A stretch of 13,744 nt of DNA from Devosia sp. Its GTDB lineage: Bacteria; Pseudomonadota; Alphaproteobacteria; Rhizobiales; Devosiaceae. Of the stretch, positions 1 to 6,927 are shown piece by piece. Below the pieces are notes generated by a model. That model was not told the DNA's origin. It did no database searches and saw nothing but the letters and a program-made list of their open reading frames with translations. The stretch covers positions 1 to 13,744 of the forward strand of contig JAQGKG010000066.1 in the NCBI GenBank assembly GCA_028290245.1, given 5' to 3'. Both the position numbers and the translations under genes were made by a program. How positions within the stretch are numbered: the stretch's first letter is position 1; every line of letters starts with the position of its first letter.

Positions 1-438
1 AGCCGCGAGGCCTTCAGGCTGTTTCGCGCCCAGCAGATCGGCGGCAATGTCGTGTTTGTTGCTTCCAAGAACGGGCTTGCCGCGTCCCCCAATGCCTCGG
101 CCTATTGCACCGCCAAGGCCGCGGAAATCCATCTGGCCCGCTGCCTTGCCCTTGAAGGCGCCGCCGAGCAGATCCGCGTCAATGTCGTCAACCCTGACGC
201 CGTTTTGCGCGGCTCCAAGATCTGGGCCGGCGAATGGCTCGAGCAGCGCGCATCGACCTACAAGACCGACAAGGATGGCCTCGAGGACATGTATCGCCAG
301 CGCTCGCTGCTGAAGCGCTCGGTGTTCCCCGAGGATATCGCCGAAGCGATCTATTTCTTCGCTTCGGAGGCCTCGGCCAAGTCGACCGGCAACATTCTCA
401 ATGTCGACGCGGGCAATGCCCAGTCGTTCACGCGATAA
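1..438 (+). CDS. rhaD: C-terminal part of bifunctional rhamnulose-1-phosphate aldolase / short-chain dehydrogenase (5' end outside window)
   Basis: The open frame enters from the left edge in phase 1 and ends at TAA 436-438, so only the last 145 residues are visible. They are the end of a short-chain dehydrogenase (SDR) Rossmann domain: catalytic Ser in VASKNG (visible residue 22), and the Tyr/Lys pair in YCTAK (residues 35 and 39). The tail has the SDR closing pattern with GNILNVDAGN. Alone this is a generic SDR. Because it lies directly upstream of an L-rhamnose isomerase with translational coupling, and because its C-terminal sequence resembles the family, it is best read as the dehydrogenase half of the alphaproteobacterial aldolase-SDR fusion. 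In that fusion the aldolase splits L-rhamnulose-1-phosphate into DHAP and L-lactaldehyde, and the SDR half is thought to oxidise lactaldehyde. The aldolase half is not in the window, so the fusion is inferred. A standalone SDR is the alternative. Confidence 0.82.
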   Translation, partial: SREAFRLFRAQQIGGNVVFVASKNGLAASPNASAYCTAKAAEIHLARCLALEGAAEQIRVNVVNPDAVLRGSKIWAGEWLEQRASTYKTDKDGLEDMYRQRSLLKRSVFPEDIAEAIYFFASEASAKSTGNILNVDAGNAQSFTR

Positions 439-448
439 GGACCGAGCG

Positions 449-1738
449 ATGACCGAACACATCATCGACCCATCCGTCGTCGAGGCGGAGAACGCCAGCC
501 GCATAAACGACCTGCGCGCCGACTACGAGAGCCTCGGCGAGCGGCTGGACCGGCGCGGCATTTCGATCGAGGCCATCAAGGCCAAGGTCGCGGACTTCTC
601 GGTCGCCGTGCCGTCATGGGGCGTCGGTACTGGCGGCACGCGCTTTGCCAAGTTTCCCGGCAAGGGCGAGCCGCGCGACATCTTCGACAAGATCGAGGAT
701 TGCGCCGTCATCGCCCAACTGACGCAGGCGACCAAGACCGTCTCGCTGCATATTCCGTGGGACAAGGCCGATCCCAACCGGCTGAAGCAGGCGGCAAGCC
801 GCTTCAACCTCGGCTTCGATGCGATGAATTCGAACACGTTCTCGGATGCGCGTGGGCAGTTGCAGAGCTACAAATTCGGCTCACTGTCGGCGGCCGACAA
901 GGGGACCCGCGATCAGGCTATCGAGCATAATCTTGAGTGCATCGAGATTGGCAAGACTATCGGCTCCAAGGCGCTGACGATCTGGGTGGGTGACGGCTCC
1001 AACTTCCCGGGTCAGGTCAACTTTGCCAACCAGTTCGAGCATTATCTCGACTCGGCCAAGGCGATCTATGCCGCCCTGCCCGACGACTGGCGCGTCTATA
1101 CCGAACACAAGATGTATGAGCCGGCGTTCTATTCCACCGTCGTGCAGGATTGGGGCACCAATTACATCATCGCCAAGGAACTCGGCGACAAGGCCATGTG
1201 CCTGGTCGACCTCGGCCACCATGCGCCCAACGTCAATATCGAGATGATCGTTTCCCGCCTTGCCCAGTTCGGCAAGCTCGGCGGCTTCCATTTCAACGAC
1301 AGCAAGTACGGCGACGACGACCTCGACGCCGGCTCGATCGACCCATACCGCCTGTTCCTGGTGTTCAACGAACTGGTCGACATCGAAGGCCGCGACAAGG
1401 ATTTCCACCCGGCCCATATGCTGGACCAGTCACATAATGTGACCGACCCGATCGAGTCGCTGATGCTGTCGGCCTCGGACGTGCAGCGCGCTTATGCGCA
1501 GGCTTTGCTGGTGGATCGTGCGGCGCTCAAGGACGCGCAGCAGGCCGATGATGCACTGGCTGCGACGCAAGCGCTGCGGGTGGCTTATCGCACCGATGTC
1601 GAGCCGATTTTGGCCATGGCGCGCCTCGAAAAGGGCGGCGCCATCGACATCCTCGGCACCTACCGCGCTTCGGGTTATCGCGCCAAGGTCTCCGAAATTC
1701 GTCCTGCTGTCGAAGGCGGTTCGGGCGGCATCGTCTAA
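449..1738 (+). CDS. rhaI: L-rhamnose isomerase (rhizobial / P. stutzeri subtype)
   Basis: Cytosolic metal-dependent TIM-barrel enzyme that interconverts L-rhamnose and L-rhamnulose, the first step of rhamnose catabolism; 429 aa. The start at 449 is chosen over an in-frame ATG at 401, which lies inside the upstream gene. ATG 449 has AAGGA (437-441) seven bases upstream, and that Shine-Dalgarno overlaps the TAA of the previous gene, indicating coupled translation. Metal-ligand candidates are visible and fall almost exactly where they do in the P. stutzeri enzyme: E219 (TEHK), D254 and H257 (VDLGHH), H281 (FHFND), D289/D291, and D326 (LDQSHN). HIPWDK near residue 101 is also typical. The family is distinct from E. 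coli RhaA. A strong terminator follows 40 bases after the stop, so rhaI is the last gene of the operon. No mutarotase or kinase follows it; these would have to be elsewhere. Confidence 0.93.
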   Translation: MTEHIIDPSVVEAENASRINDLRADYESLGERLDRRGISIEAIKAKVADFSVAVPSWGVGTGGTRFAKFPGKGEPRDIFDKIEDCAVIAQLTQATKTVSLHIPWDKADPNRLKQAASRFNLGFDAMNSNTFSDARGQLQSYKFGSLSAADKGTRDQAIEHNLECIEIGKTIGSKALTIWVGDGSNFPGQVNFANQFEHYLDSAKAIYAALPDDWRVYTEHKMYEPAFYSTVVQDWGTNYIIAKELGDKAMCLVDLGHHAPNVNIEMIVSRLAQFGKLGGFHFNDSKYGDDDLDAGSIDPYRLFLVFNELVDIEGRDKDFHPAHMLDQSHNVTDPIESLMLSASDVQRAYAQALLVDRAALKDAQQADDALAATQALRVAYRTDVEPILAMARLEKGGAIDILGTYRASGYRAKVSEIRPAVEGGSGGIV

Positions 1739-1777
1739 CAAGTTTTCCGACGCTCCTCCCAGAGACGGAAAAGGCAG

Positions 1778-1812
1778 AAGCCCGGTGAGTTATCGCCGGG
1801 CTTTTGTTTGTT
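1778..1812 (+). terminator. Rho-independent terminator of the rha operon
   Basis: Stem AAGCCCGG (1778-1785) pairs with CCGGGCTT (1796-1803), extended inward by T-G, G-C and A-T pairs around a GTTA tetraloop (1789-1792). It is followed by TTTT (1802-1805) and a T-rich GTTTGTTTG tail. It lies 40 bases after the rhaI stop. It also lies just past the end of the convergent lysR gene (stop at 1817), so read from the minus strand the hairpin may serve that gene too, although the minus-strand T-tract is poorer. Confidence 0.85.
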
Positions 1813-1816
1813 TGGG

Positions 1817-2713
1817 CTACTCGGCGCGAAGCGGCGCAGTGGCTGAAATCATCCAATCGCGAAAAGCCCTAATCTTGGGCGTATTCCGCCGGCTCTCGGG
1901 ATAGACCAGATAGTAGGCCCGGCCGTCGGTTGCGAGCAGGTCGAAAGGCTGGAGAAGCCGGCCCGAGGTAATCTCGTCACGGAAAAAGCCGGGGGTCAGC
2001 ATGGCCACGCCGCGCCCGGCCATGGCTGCCGTTCCCAAGAGGTTTTGCAACCCCAACGAGCTCTTTGGCCGACCTAGCGCGGTATAGCCGGGAACACCCG
2101 CTGCGGCGAACCACTGGTCGAGCCATTCATCCTCAGGGTCTAGAATGGGCAGTTGCAACAGGTCATCGGGCTTGCCGACTCCGCCAATGCTTTCCGCCAA
2201 GCCGGGACTAAGTAGCGGGCTGAAGTCCGCCTTGATCAACAGATGCGACGCCATCCCGCCACCAGGCGGCGCCGGCAACGTGCGGATGGCAACGTCGAAC
2301 TCGTCATGCACAATATCCCGAAGGTCGCTGGAGCTGTCGAGACGCACCGCGATGTCGGGATGTGCGATCTGGAACAGGCCCAGATTTTGCGCCAGCCACT
2401 GGCTGGCGAAAGTGGGCACTGAGGTGATCGACAGCAGGCCATCAACCTGCCCGCGAGAAGTCGCGAAGGCGCTGCGCAGGGTGTCGAATGCCGCACTGAC
2501 GTCGGGCGCAAGCCGGGCACCTATTTCGCTCAAGGCGATTTGGCGCGGCTTGCGCAGGAACAACGGCGCGCCGACGCGCTCCTCCAGAATCTTGATCTGG
2601 TAGCTGACTGCGGCCTGGGTCATGCCGAGTTCTTCGGCGGCTTTGGTGAAGCTCAGATGGCGCGCTACGGCGTCGAAGGCGCGCACGGCGGTGAGTGGTG
2701 GCAGAGATGACAT
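1817..2713 (-). CDS. LysR-family transcriptional regulator (GcvA-like; resembles the LsrB/VtlR group)
   Basis: 298 aa, the normal length for a LysR regulator. The N-terminal winged helix-turn-helix spans about residues 7-65, with the hallmark SFTKAAEELGMTQAAVSYQI (residues 21-40) and LEERVGAPLF. The rest is the periplasmic-binding-protein-like effector domain (about 90-295). Start: ATG 2711-2713 with AAGGAG (minus strand, 2728-2723) nine bases upstream. The gene converges on the rha operon and is divergent from a DUF1127 gene at 2831. The ligand cannot be read from sequence. The opening SSLPPLTAVRAFDAVARHLSF is that of the GcvA-like branch, which includes LsrB/VtlR regulators of Rhizobium, Agrobacterium and Brucella. 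Those are known to control small DUF1127 genes, and such genes lie next to this one. That link is inference. The alternative is a local regulator of an unrelated target. Confidence 0.9.
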   Translation of the reverse strand: MSSLPPLTAVRAFDAVARHLSFTKAAEELGMTQAAVSYQIKILEERVGAPLFLRKPRQIALSEIGARLAPDVSAAFDTLRSAFATSRGQVDGLLSITSVPTFASQWLAQNLGLFQIAHPDIAVRLDSSSDLRDIVHDEFDVAIRTLPAPPGGGMASHLLIKADFSPLLSPGLAESIGGVGKPDDLLQLPILDPEDEWLDQWFAAAGVPGYTALGRPKSSLGLQNLLGTAAMAGRGVAMLTPGFFRDEITSGRLLQPFDLLATDGRAYYLVYPESRRNTPKIRAFRDWMISATAPLRAE

Positions 2714-2726
2714 GGATCAAATCTCC

Positions 2727-2734
2727 TTATGCAT
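2727..2734. promoter_or_regulatory. TTATGCAT motif in the lysR / DUF1127 divergent region
   Basis: The octamer TTATGCAT occurs here and again at 3823-3830 upstream of the other DUF1127 gene. Here it partly overlaps the Shine-Dalgarno of lysR (minus strand AAGGAG, 2728-2723), where binding could repress lysR. It is 96 bases upstream of the DUF1127 start at 2831. It could be a regulator half-site. Two copies of an 8-mer is weak evidence, and no clear T-N11-A dyad is visible at this copy. Confidence 0.25.
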
Positions 2735-2830
2735 GACTCCCGAGCTTTAGTTGGAAATCCATCGCTATGCCAGCCATTCTGGGCTTCTTCAAACAAAGCG
2801 GGAGCCATCCGGATAAGGGTGGTCATAGCC

Positions 2831-3010
2831 ATGAACATGACAGCCAAGCCTCTGCTGCGCACAATACATTGGCCGCGCTGGAGTTTTCCGCGGCTGTTTG
2901 GCGTCTCGAGCCGTCGTCGGCGGGTCACCATCGACCTGATCCATTCGTCGCCGCACCTGCTGCGCGATATCGGGTTGATCGAGGATCGTGTGGTGGAACG
3001 GCGGCGCTGA
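2831..3010 (+). CDS. Small DUF1127 (YjiS-like) protein, 59 aa
   Basis: A short basic protein: MNMTAKPLLRTIHW..., then an Arg-rich segment (SSRRRRVTIDLI) and the DUF1127 core in which L-x-RDIGL (HLLRDIGLIEDRV) is the recognisable motif. The frame is open further back to an ATG at 2729. The start at 2831 is preferred because the extra 34 residues do not resemble the family and because AAGGG/GGTGG (2815-2822) precedes 2831. ATG 2837 is an in-frame alternative. DUF1127 proteins are abundant in Alphaproteobacteria. In Agrobacterium and Brucella they have been linked to regulation and RNA metabolism, but the biochemical role is not settled. The gene is divergent from the LysR gene and 39 bases upstream of ybaK, so the two could be co-transcribed. 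With only part of the domain well matched, this is less certain than the DUF1127 gene at 3600-3746. Confidence 0.68.
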   Translation: MNMTAKPLLRTIHWPRWSFPRLFGVSSRRRRVTIDLIHSSPHLLRDIGLIEDRVVERRR

Positions 3011-3049
3011 GGCCTTGCATTTCGGCATGAGGTTTCCCTAAATCCGCCG

Positions 3050-3523
3050 ATGTCGAAAACTACTCCCGCTACGCTTGCGCTGACCCACGCCGGCATCGAA
3101 TTTGCCACTGTGACCTATGACTATGATCCCGATGCGGATCGGGTTGGAATGCAGGCGGCGGAGGCGATGGGGGTGTCGCCGTCGATCGTGCTTAAGACAC
3201 TGATGGCCGAGGTGGACGGCAAGCCGGTCTGCGTCGTGGTGCCGTCGGACGAGGAAGTGAACATGAAGAAGCTGGCCGCGGCTTTTGGGGGCAAGTCCGC
3301 GCATATGATGAAGCCGGCCGATGCGGAGCGGCTGACTGGCTACAAGGTGGGCGGGATCAGCCCGTTTGGGCAGAAGAAGCAGGTGCCGACGGCGGTCGAG
3401 GAACTGGCGACGCTGGAGGACGAGGTGTTCCTCAACGGCGGGCAGCGCGGGCTGCAAATCAGGATGAAGCCGGATGACCTGGTGGCAGGGCTGGGCGGTA
3501 AGGCTGCGGATTTGATCCGGTAA
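3050..3523 (+). CDS. ybaK: YbaK-type Cys-tRNA(Pro)/Cys-tRNA(Cys) deacylase
   Basis: 157-aa cytosolic trans-editing enzyme of the YbaK/EbsC family. It hydrolyses Cys-tRNA(Pro) made in error by prolyl-tRNA synthetase, acting with ProRS. Full family length with the diagnostic features: MSKTTPATLALTHAGIEF opening, the substrate-site lysine in SIVLKTL (K49), VVPSDEEVNMKKLA (about 64-76), and the GGISPFG loop (101-107) followed by QKK. Start: ATG 3050 matches the family N-terminus. No strong Shine-Dalgarno is visible (only GAGG about 17 bases upstream), so expression may be modest or coupled to the upstream DUF1127 gene. It ends in tandem TAA TAA. A hairpin lies 27 bases downstream. Confidence 0.93.
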   Translation: MSKTTPATLALTHAGIEFATVTYDYDPDADRVGMQAAEAMGVSPSIVLKTLMAEVDGKPVCVVVPSDEEVNMKKLAAAFGGKSAHMMKPADAERLTGYKVGGISPFGQKKQVPTAVEELATLEDEVFLNGGQRGLQIRMKPDDLVAGLGGKAADLIR

Positions 3524-3540
3524 TAAATCTCTGTCCCAGA

Positions 3541-3571
3541 AAAGACAAAAGGCGCCCGAACGGACGCCTTC
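3541..3571. terminator. Bidirectional terminator between ybaK and the DUF1127 gene
   Basis: Stem AAGGCG (3550-3555) pairs with CGCCTT (3566-3571), then a C/A mismatch, two more G-C pairs and a GAAC loop (3559-3562). On the minus strand the stem runs into a TTTTGTCTTTT-like tail (to 3541), a good terminator for the DUF1127 gene that ends at 3600. On the plus strand the tail (TTCATCTC) is T-poor, so termination of ybaK here is less sure. Confidence 0.72.
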
Positions 3572-3599
3572 ATCTCAAATTTTATACGGCAGCCAAGTA

Positions 3600-3746
3600 T
3601 TAATTGGCGTAGTTGCCGCGAGCGATGTTCTTGATGTCGCCCTTGGTGATGCCCAGGTCATTTAGCTGACGGGTGTCGAGAGCGTTGAGCTCACGCATGG
3701 TGCGCTGATACTGAGCAAACTGTGCGATCTTCTGGCGGATGTTCAT
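3600..3746 (-). CDS. Small DUF1127 protein, 48 aa
   Basis: Translation from the minus strand gives MNIRQKIAQFAQYQRTMREL and then NALDTRQLNDLGITKGDIKN, ending IARGNYAN. This is a textbook short DUF1127 protein: an amphipathic basic N-terminal helix, L-x2-LDTRQLNDLGI in the core, and the IARG-x-Y ending. Start ATG (3744-3746) has AAGGGG seven bases upstream. A terminator follows 29 bases after the stop. It is shorter than common gene-calling cutoffs and easily missed. Agrobacterium short DUF1127 proteins affect phosphate/carbon metabolism and RNA turnover, but no molecular activity is firmly assigned. It stands alone, with an AT-richer 5' region carrying a TGCACA/TGTGCA dyad. Confidence 0.93.
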   Translation of the reverse strand: MNIRQKIAQFAQYQRTMRELNALDTRQLNDLGITKGDIKNIARGNYAN

Positions 3747-3812
3747 TTTAATTCCCCTTCGTTGGTGACCTCTATGTAGACCTCACCTAGGGTGATTAGA
3801 AGATAGACTCTC

Positions 3813-3838
3813 TGCACATCCGTTATGCATCCTGTGCA
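3813..3838. promoter_or_regulatory. TGCA-rich dyad upstream of the 48-aa DUF1127 gene
   Basis: TGCACA (3813-3818) and TGTGCA (3833-3838) form an inverted repeat around TTATGCAT (3823-3830). On the minus strand, TTGCA-N5-TGCAT (3839-3825) contains a T-N11-A spacing, the loose signature of LysR-type binding sites. It lies about 70-90 bases upstream of the DUF1127 start. A possible -10 (TATCTT, minus strand 3805-3800) follows with no good -35, which would fit an activator-dependent promoter. Binding is inferred, not shown. Confidence 0.3.
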
Positions 3839-3934
3839 AACAAATGAGGCAGAATGTTCACAATCGATTCAGGTGTGCGGCAAGGGAAAGGCGACGCATC
3901 TTTGGACAACTCAGTTGCAACGTATTGATTTGAC

Positions 3935-3966
3935 AAAGAAAACGGGCGCCACATGCGTGACGCCCG
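3935..3966 (-). terminator. Rho-independent terminator of cydABX
   Basis: Read on the minus strand, CGGGCG-T-CAC (3966-3957... inward) pairs with GTG-G/C-CGCCCG around the four-base loop 3953-3956. There are nine pairs with one mismatch (3949/3960). The stem is followed by TTTTCTTT (3942-3935). It begins 40 bases beyond the cydX stop. The plus-strand side has a T-run only nine bases away (3976-3981), so it may work weakly in both directions. Confidence 0.82.
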
Positions 3967-4006
3967 CGTTAATGGTTTTTTGACCATCTGGTAAAGAGCC
4001 ATGCGT

Positions 4007-4138
4007 TCAGCGCTGAATGGGCTCCTTGCCCTCGTCAACAGCTATGCGCCGGTCTTCGCGCAGCTCAAACCACATGGCGTTGAGAATGGCGAAGCTGGCG
4101 GCTAGGCCCAGGCCGAGGATCCACGAGAAATACCACAT
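4007..4138 (-). CDS. cydX: Cytochrome bd oxidase small subunit CydX, 43 aa
   Basis: Minus-strand translation is MWYFSWILGLGLAASFAILN followed by AMWFELREDRRIAVDEGKEP and IQR. The MWYF-x-WILG-x-G opening, a single membrane helix (about residues 4-23) and a short charged cytoplasmic tail identify CydX, the single-helix subunit that binds CydA and stabilises the haems. Start ATG (4136-4138) has AGGAG six bases upstream. That Shine-Dalgarno overlaps the cydB stop codon (4148-4150), so the gene is translationally coupled as the third cistron. At 43 residues it falls below common gene-finding limits. CydX is also known in Brucella, where it is needed for bd function. The tail is longer than in the shortest CydX proteins but within family range. 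Confidence 0.95.
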   Translation of the reverse strand: MWYFSWILGLGLAASFAILNAMWFELREDRRIAVDEGKEPIQR

Positions 4139-4147
4139 GATCGTCTC

Positions 4148-5299
4148 CTAGTAGGCGTTAGGGTTCTTTTCGAGCGACTGCGTGCTGACGTTGCCGCGCA
4201 TGACGCGGAACACCCAGGCGGTGTAGAGCAAGATGATCGGCAGGAAGAACACGGTCACCAGCAGCATGATGAACAGCGTCAGGTGGCTAGAGCTGGCATC
4301 CCACAGGGTGAGGCTGGATTCCGGTACTGTGGATGATGGCAGCAGGAACGGGAACAGCGACAGGCCTGCCGTTGAGACGATGCCGAAGATGGCAATGCTC
4401 GATGCCAGTAGCGTTGGTAGCCGCAAGCGCGCCTGAAGGCCCACCACCGCGCCGATCAGGCCGATGAAGCCCAGCACGGGGGCTGCGATCATCCAGGGAT
4501 AGAGGCCGTAGTTTGCCACCCAGCCGCCGCGGGTCAGGACTACCGTCTTGGCAAGCGGGTTGATGGCGGCATTGCCGTCCACCACGCTGGTGATGGCATA
4601 GCCGTCCATCCAGAAGGCGACCCAGATGCCGCCCAGGGCGAACAGAACCAGCGTCAGCACGCCGGCGAGGCTGCCATAGGTGCGGGCGCGTTCGGCTACC
4701 GGACCAGTGGTGCGACCCGCGATAACAGCCGCACCCTGGGTGACGATCATGCCGACGCTGACAAGGCCGGTCAGCAGGCCGAAGGGCATCAGCAGCAGGA
4801 AGAAGTTGCCGGTGTAGAAGGCGCGCATGGTGTCATCGAGATGGAAGGGTGCGCCGAGCAGCACATTGCCCACCGCGACGCCCATGATCAGAGCCGGCAC
4901 GAAGCCGCCGATGAACAGGGCCCAATCCCAAGTGGCCCGCCAGCGCGGGTCCTTGATCTTGCCGCGAAACTTGAAGCCGACCGGGCGCAGGATGAGCGCC
5001 AGCAGGATCACAATCATGGCGAGATAAAAGCCGGAGAAGCTGACGGCATAGAGCGGCGGGAAGGCAGCGAAAATGGCGCCACCGCCAAGGATCAGCCAAA
5101 CCTGGTTACCCTCCCAGGTCGGCCCGACCAGATTGAGCAGCACGCGGCGTTCGTCATCGGTGCGGGCGGCGAAGGGCAGCAGCGCACCGACCCCCATGTC
5201 ACGGCCGCCCATCACGGCAAAGCCGATCAGCAACACGCCAAGCAACAGCCACCAGATCAGGCGCAGGGTTTCGTAGTCGAGTGGAATAGCGGTGCTCAC
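4148..5299 (-). CDS. cydB: Cytochrome bd ubiquinol oxidase subunit II
   Basis: 383-aa inner-membrane partner of CydA. It carries no haem in its conserved core but is needed for assembly of the quinol oxidase. The start is GTG 5299-5297, not an upstream ATG at 5542 that lies inside cydA. The GTG start gives STAIPLDYETLRLIWWLLLG, matching the family N-terminus, has GGGAG eight bases upstream, and yields the usual CydB length. The GTG shares its G with the cydA TAG stop, a one-base overlap implying coupled translation. Visible motifs are GGRDMGVGALLP (31-42) and GPTWEGNQVWLI (59-70), the most conserved CydB block. About eight or nine hydrophobic helices follow, then a short soluble tail ending EKNPNAY. 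cydX follows after nine bases. Confidence 0.96.
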   Translation of the reverse strand: MSTAIPLDYETLRLIWWLLLGVLLIGFAVMGGRDMGVGALLPFAARTDDERRVLLNLVGPTWEGNQVWLILGGGAIFAAFPPLYAVSFSGFYLAMIVILLALILRPVGFKFRGKIKDPRWRATWDWALFIGGFVPALIMGVAVGNVLLGAPFHLDDTMRAFYTGNFFLLLMPFGLLTGLVSVGMIVTQGAAVIAGRTTGPVAERARTYGSLAGVLTLVLFALGGIWVAFWMDGYAITSVVDGNAAINPLAKTVVLTRGGWVANYGLYPWMIAAPVLGFIGLIGAVVGLQARLRLPTLLASSIAIFGIVSTAGLSLFPFLLPSSTVPESSLTLWDASSSHLTLFIMLLVTVFFLPIILLYTAWVFRVMRGNVSTQSLEKNPNAY

Positions 5300-6906
5300 T
5301 ATACAAGCTCCCTGGTTGCGGGTGTCGACGGCAGGGCGGCGATGACGAAGTCCTGATCGTCCTCTTCGTGCGCAAACAGCTTGTCTTGCGGGCCGGCCTT
5401 GATGATCCTGACCATCAGCATGATCATGATGACGAACAGGGTCGAATAGAGCAGCGTGAAGAAGCTGAGCGAGATCACCAGGTCCCAGAAGTTGAGGCCG
5501 GATGCGGCGTAGAACGTGGGCAACACGCCTTCCACCACCCATGGCTGGCGGCCGAACTCGGCGATGAACCAGCCGGATTCAATGGCAACCCATGGCAGCG
5601 GCAGCGCGAGGAAGCCCACCCACAGCAGGGGCCGACTGGTTTCCAGCCAGCCACGCGAGGCGCGGTAGAACCACATGGCGAAGAAGGCGATGAAGAAGAA
5701 GCCCAGGCCCATCATGATGCGGAAGGTCCAGAACAGCGGCCAGACGTCGGGCACCGTATCGGCCGCGGCCTGAGCGATCTGCTCGTCGGTGGCGTTGCCG
5801 ACGTCTTCTCGGTAGCGCTTGAGCAGCAGGCCGTAACCCAGGTCGGGCCAATGCTGTTCGAACACGAGCCGCGCATCGACATCGTCACCGTCGATATTGC
5901 CGGCGCGGATTTCCTGCAGGGCGTCATAGGCGATAATGCCCGAGCGAATGCGAGTCTGGGCGTGATCGACCAGTTCTTCGATGCCTGGCAATACAGTATC
6001 GAACGAGCGCGTGGTGATCAGCCCGCCCATCCACGGCACCTGGATCGAGAATTCAGGGGCACCGCCATCGGGACCGGGGAGTGCGAAAATGGTCCAGGGC
6101 GCGGGAGCCGGTTCGGTGTGATAGCCGGCCTCCATGGCCGCGATTTTCATCTTCTGGTGTTCGGTGGCGACATAGCCGCTTTCGTCACCCAACACGACGA
6201 CCGACAGGGCCGAGGCGAGGCCGAAGCTGGCGGCCACGATCATCGAGCGCTTGGCCATTTCCACGTGCTTGCCCTGCAGCAGGAATAGGCAAGAAATGGC
6301 GAAGATGAACACGGCGCCGCAGACATAGCCGGCACTGACGGTGTGGACGAACTTGGCCTGCGCCACCGGGTTGAAGATCACCACGATGAAGTCAGTGACT
6401 TCCATGCGCATGGTATCGGGATTGAACTTGGCGCCGACGGGGTTTTGCATCCAGCCGTTGGCAATAAGGATCCATAGCGCGGAGAAATTGGCGCCGATCG
6501 CTACCAGCCAGGTAACTGTCAGGTGGCCCAGCTTGCTCAGGCGATCCCAGCCGAAGAAGAACAGGCCAATGAACGTGGCTTCGAGGAAGAAGGCCATCAG
6601 GCCTTCGATGGCCAGCGGAGCGCCGAATACGTCACCGACGTAATGGCTGTAATAGCTCCAGTTCATGCCGAACTGGTATTCCATGACGATGCCGGTGGCG
6701 ACGCCCATGGCAAAATTGACGCCGAACAGCGTGCCCCAGAACAGGGTCGCCTTACGCCAGACCTCGCGGCCGGTCATCACATAGACGCTTTCCATGATGG
6801 CCATCATCACGGATAGGCCAATGGTCAGCGGCACGAAAATGAAGTGGTACATTGCGGTGGCGGCAAATTGCCACCGCGAAAGTTCGACAATGGTCATGTC
6901 GATCAT
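5299..6906 (-). CDS. cydA: Cytochrome bd ubiquinol oxidase subunit I
   Basis: 535-aa haem-bearing subunit of the high-affinity bd oxidase. It oxidises quinol and reduces O2 to water in the inner membrane. Residues match E. coli CydA with an offset of two: H21 (haem b595 side ligand), E101 and E109 (GAPLAIEGLMAFFLEA), H188 (haem b558), K254 and E259 in the Q-loop quinol site (KMKIAAME), M398/M399 (RIMMGLGF, the b558 Met ligand), and the GRQPW signature (452-456). The Q-loop is of the long (E. coli-like) type, including about 265-385. The C-terminus has an acidic extension (HEEDDQDF). Start: ATG 6906 has AGGGG about ten bases upstream; ATG 6897 (MTIVELSRWQF) is an equally plausible start. First gene of cydABX, divergent from cydDC, with an FNR box upstream. 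Confidence 0.97.
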   Translation of the reverse strand: MIDMTIVELSRWQFAATAMYHFIFVPLTIGLSVMMAIMESVYVMTGREVWRKATLFWGTLFGVNFAMGVATGIVMEYQFGMNWSYYSHYVGDVFGAPLAIEGLMAFFLEATFIGLFFFGWDRLSKLGHLTVTWLVAIGANFSALWILIANGWMQNPVGAKFNPDTMRMEVTDFIVVIFNPVAQAKFVHTVSAGYVCGAVFIFAISCLFLLQGKHVEMAKRSMIVAASFGLASALSVVVLGDESGYVATEHQKMKIAAMEAGYHTEPAPAPWTIFALPGPDGGAPEFSIQVPWMGGLITTRSFDTVLPGIEELVDHAQTRIRSGIIAYDALQEIRAGNIDGDDVDARLVFEQHWPDLGYGLLLKRYREDVGNATDEQIAQAAADTVPDVWPLFWTFRIMMGLGFFFIAFFAMWFYRASRGWLETSRPLLWVGFLALPLPWVAIESGWFIAEFGRQPWVVEGVLPTFYAASGLNFWDLVISLSFFTLLYSTLFVIMIMLMVRIIKAGPQDKLFAHEEDDQDFVIAALPSTPATRELV

Positions 6907-6927
6907 GGCGCGTCTGCCCCTATGCTT

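Larger units (their letters stand above)
3747..4006. other. Intergenic region between the DUF1127 gene and cydX, no gene seen
   Basis: About 260 bases, AT-richer than its surroundings. It holds the 5' region of the DUF1127 gene (3747 to about 3840) and the cydX terminator (3935-3966). An open minus-strand frame runs through 3823-4038 but crosses the terminator and cydX in another frame and has no recognisable protein features. I see no small gene with a ribosome binding site in the remaining stretch (3840-3934). Confidence 0.6.

Noticed and set aside
401..448. Upstream ATG (401) as the rhaI start
   Set aside because: It would place 16 extra residues inside the previous gene. ATG 449 has a well-placed AAGGA and gives numbering that matches the known enzyme.
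881..1417. A 178-codon minus-strand open frame inside rhaI
   Set aside because: Antisense to rhaI with all its metal ligands in place. Val/Asp-rich mirror composition.
3917..3940. Possible second FNR-like site (TTGATTTGACAAAG)
   Set aside because: The right half is CAAAG instead of ATCAA, and it lies downstream of cydX, next to the terminator tail. Not a convincing box.
3823..4038. A 71-codon minus-strand frame across the cydX end and terminator
   Set aside because: It overlaps cydX in a different frame, runs through the hairpin at 3943-3966, and has no family resemblance.
5300..5542. Upstream ATG (5542) as the cydB start
   Set aside because: It would add 81 non-membrane residues encoded within cydA. 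GTG 5299 has a GGGAG site and restores the normal CydB length.
5368..6288. A 306-codon plus-strand open frame inside cydA
   Set aside because: It is antisense to a confident cydA, is rich in H, Q, E and G as expected from reading GC-rich coding DNA backwards, and has no recognisable domain.
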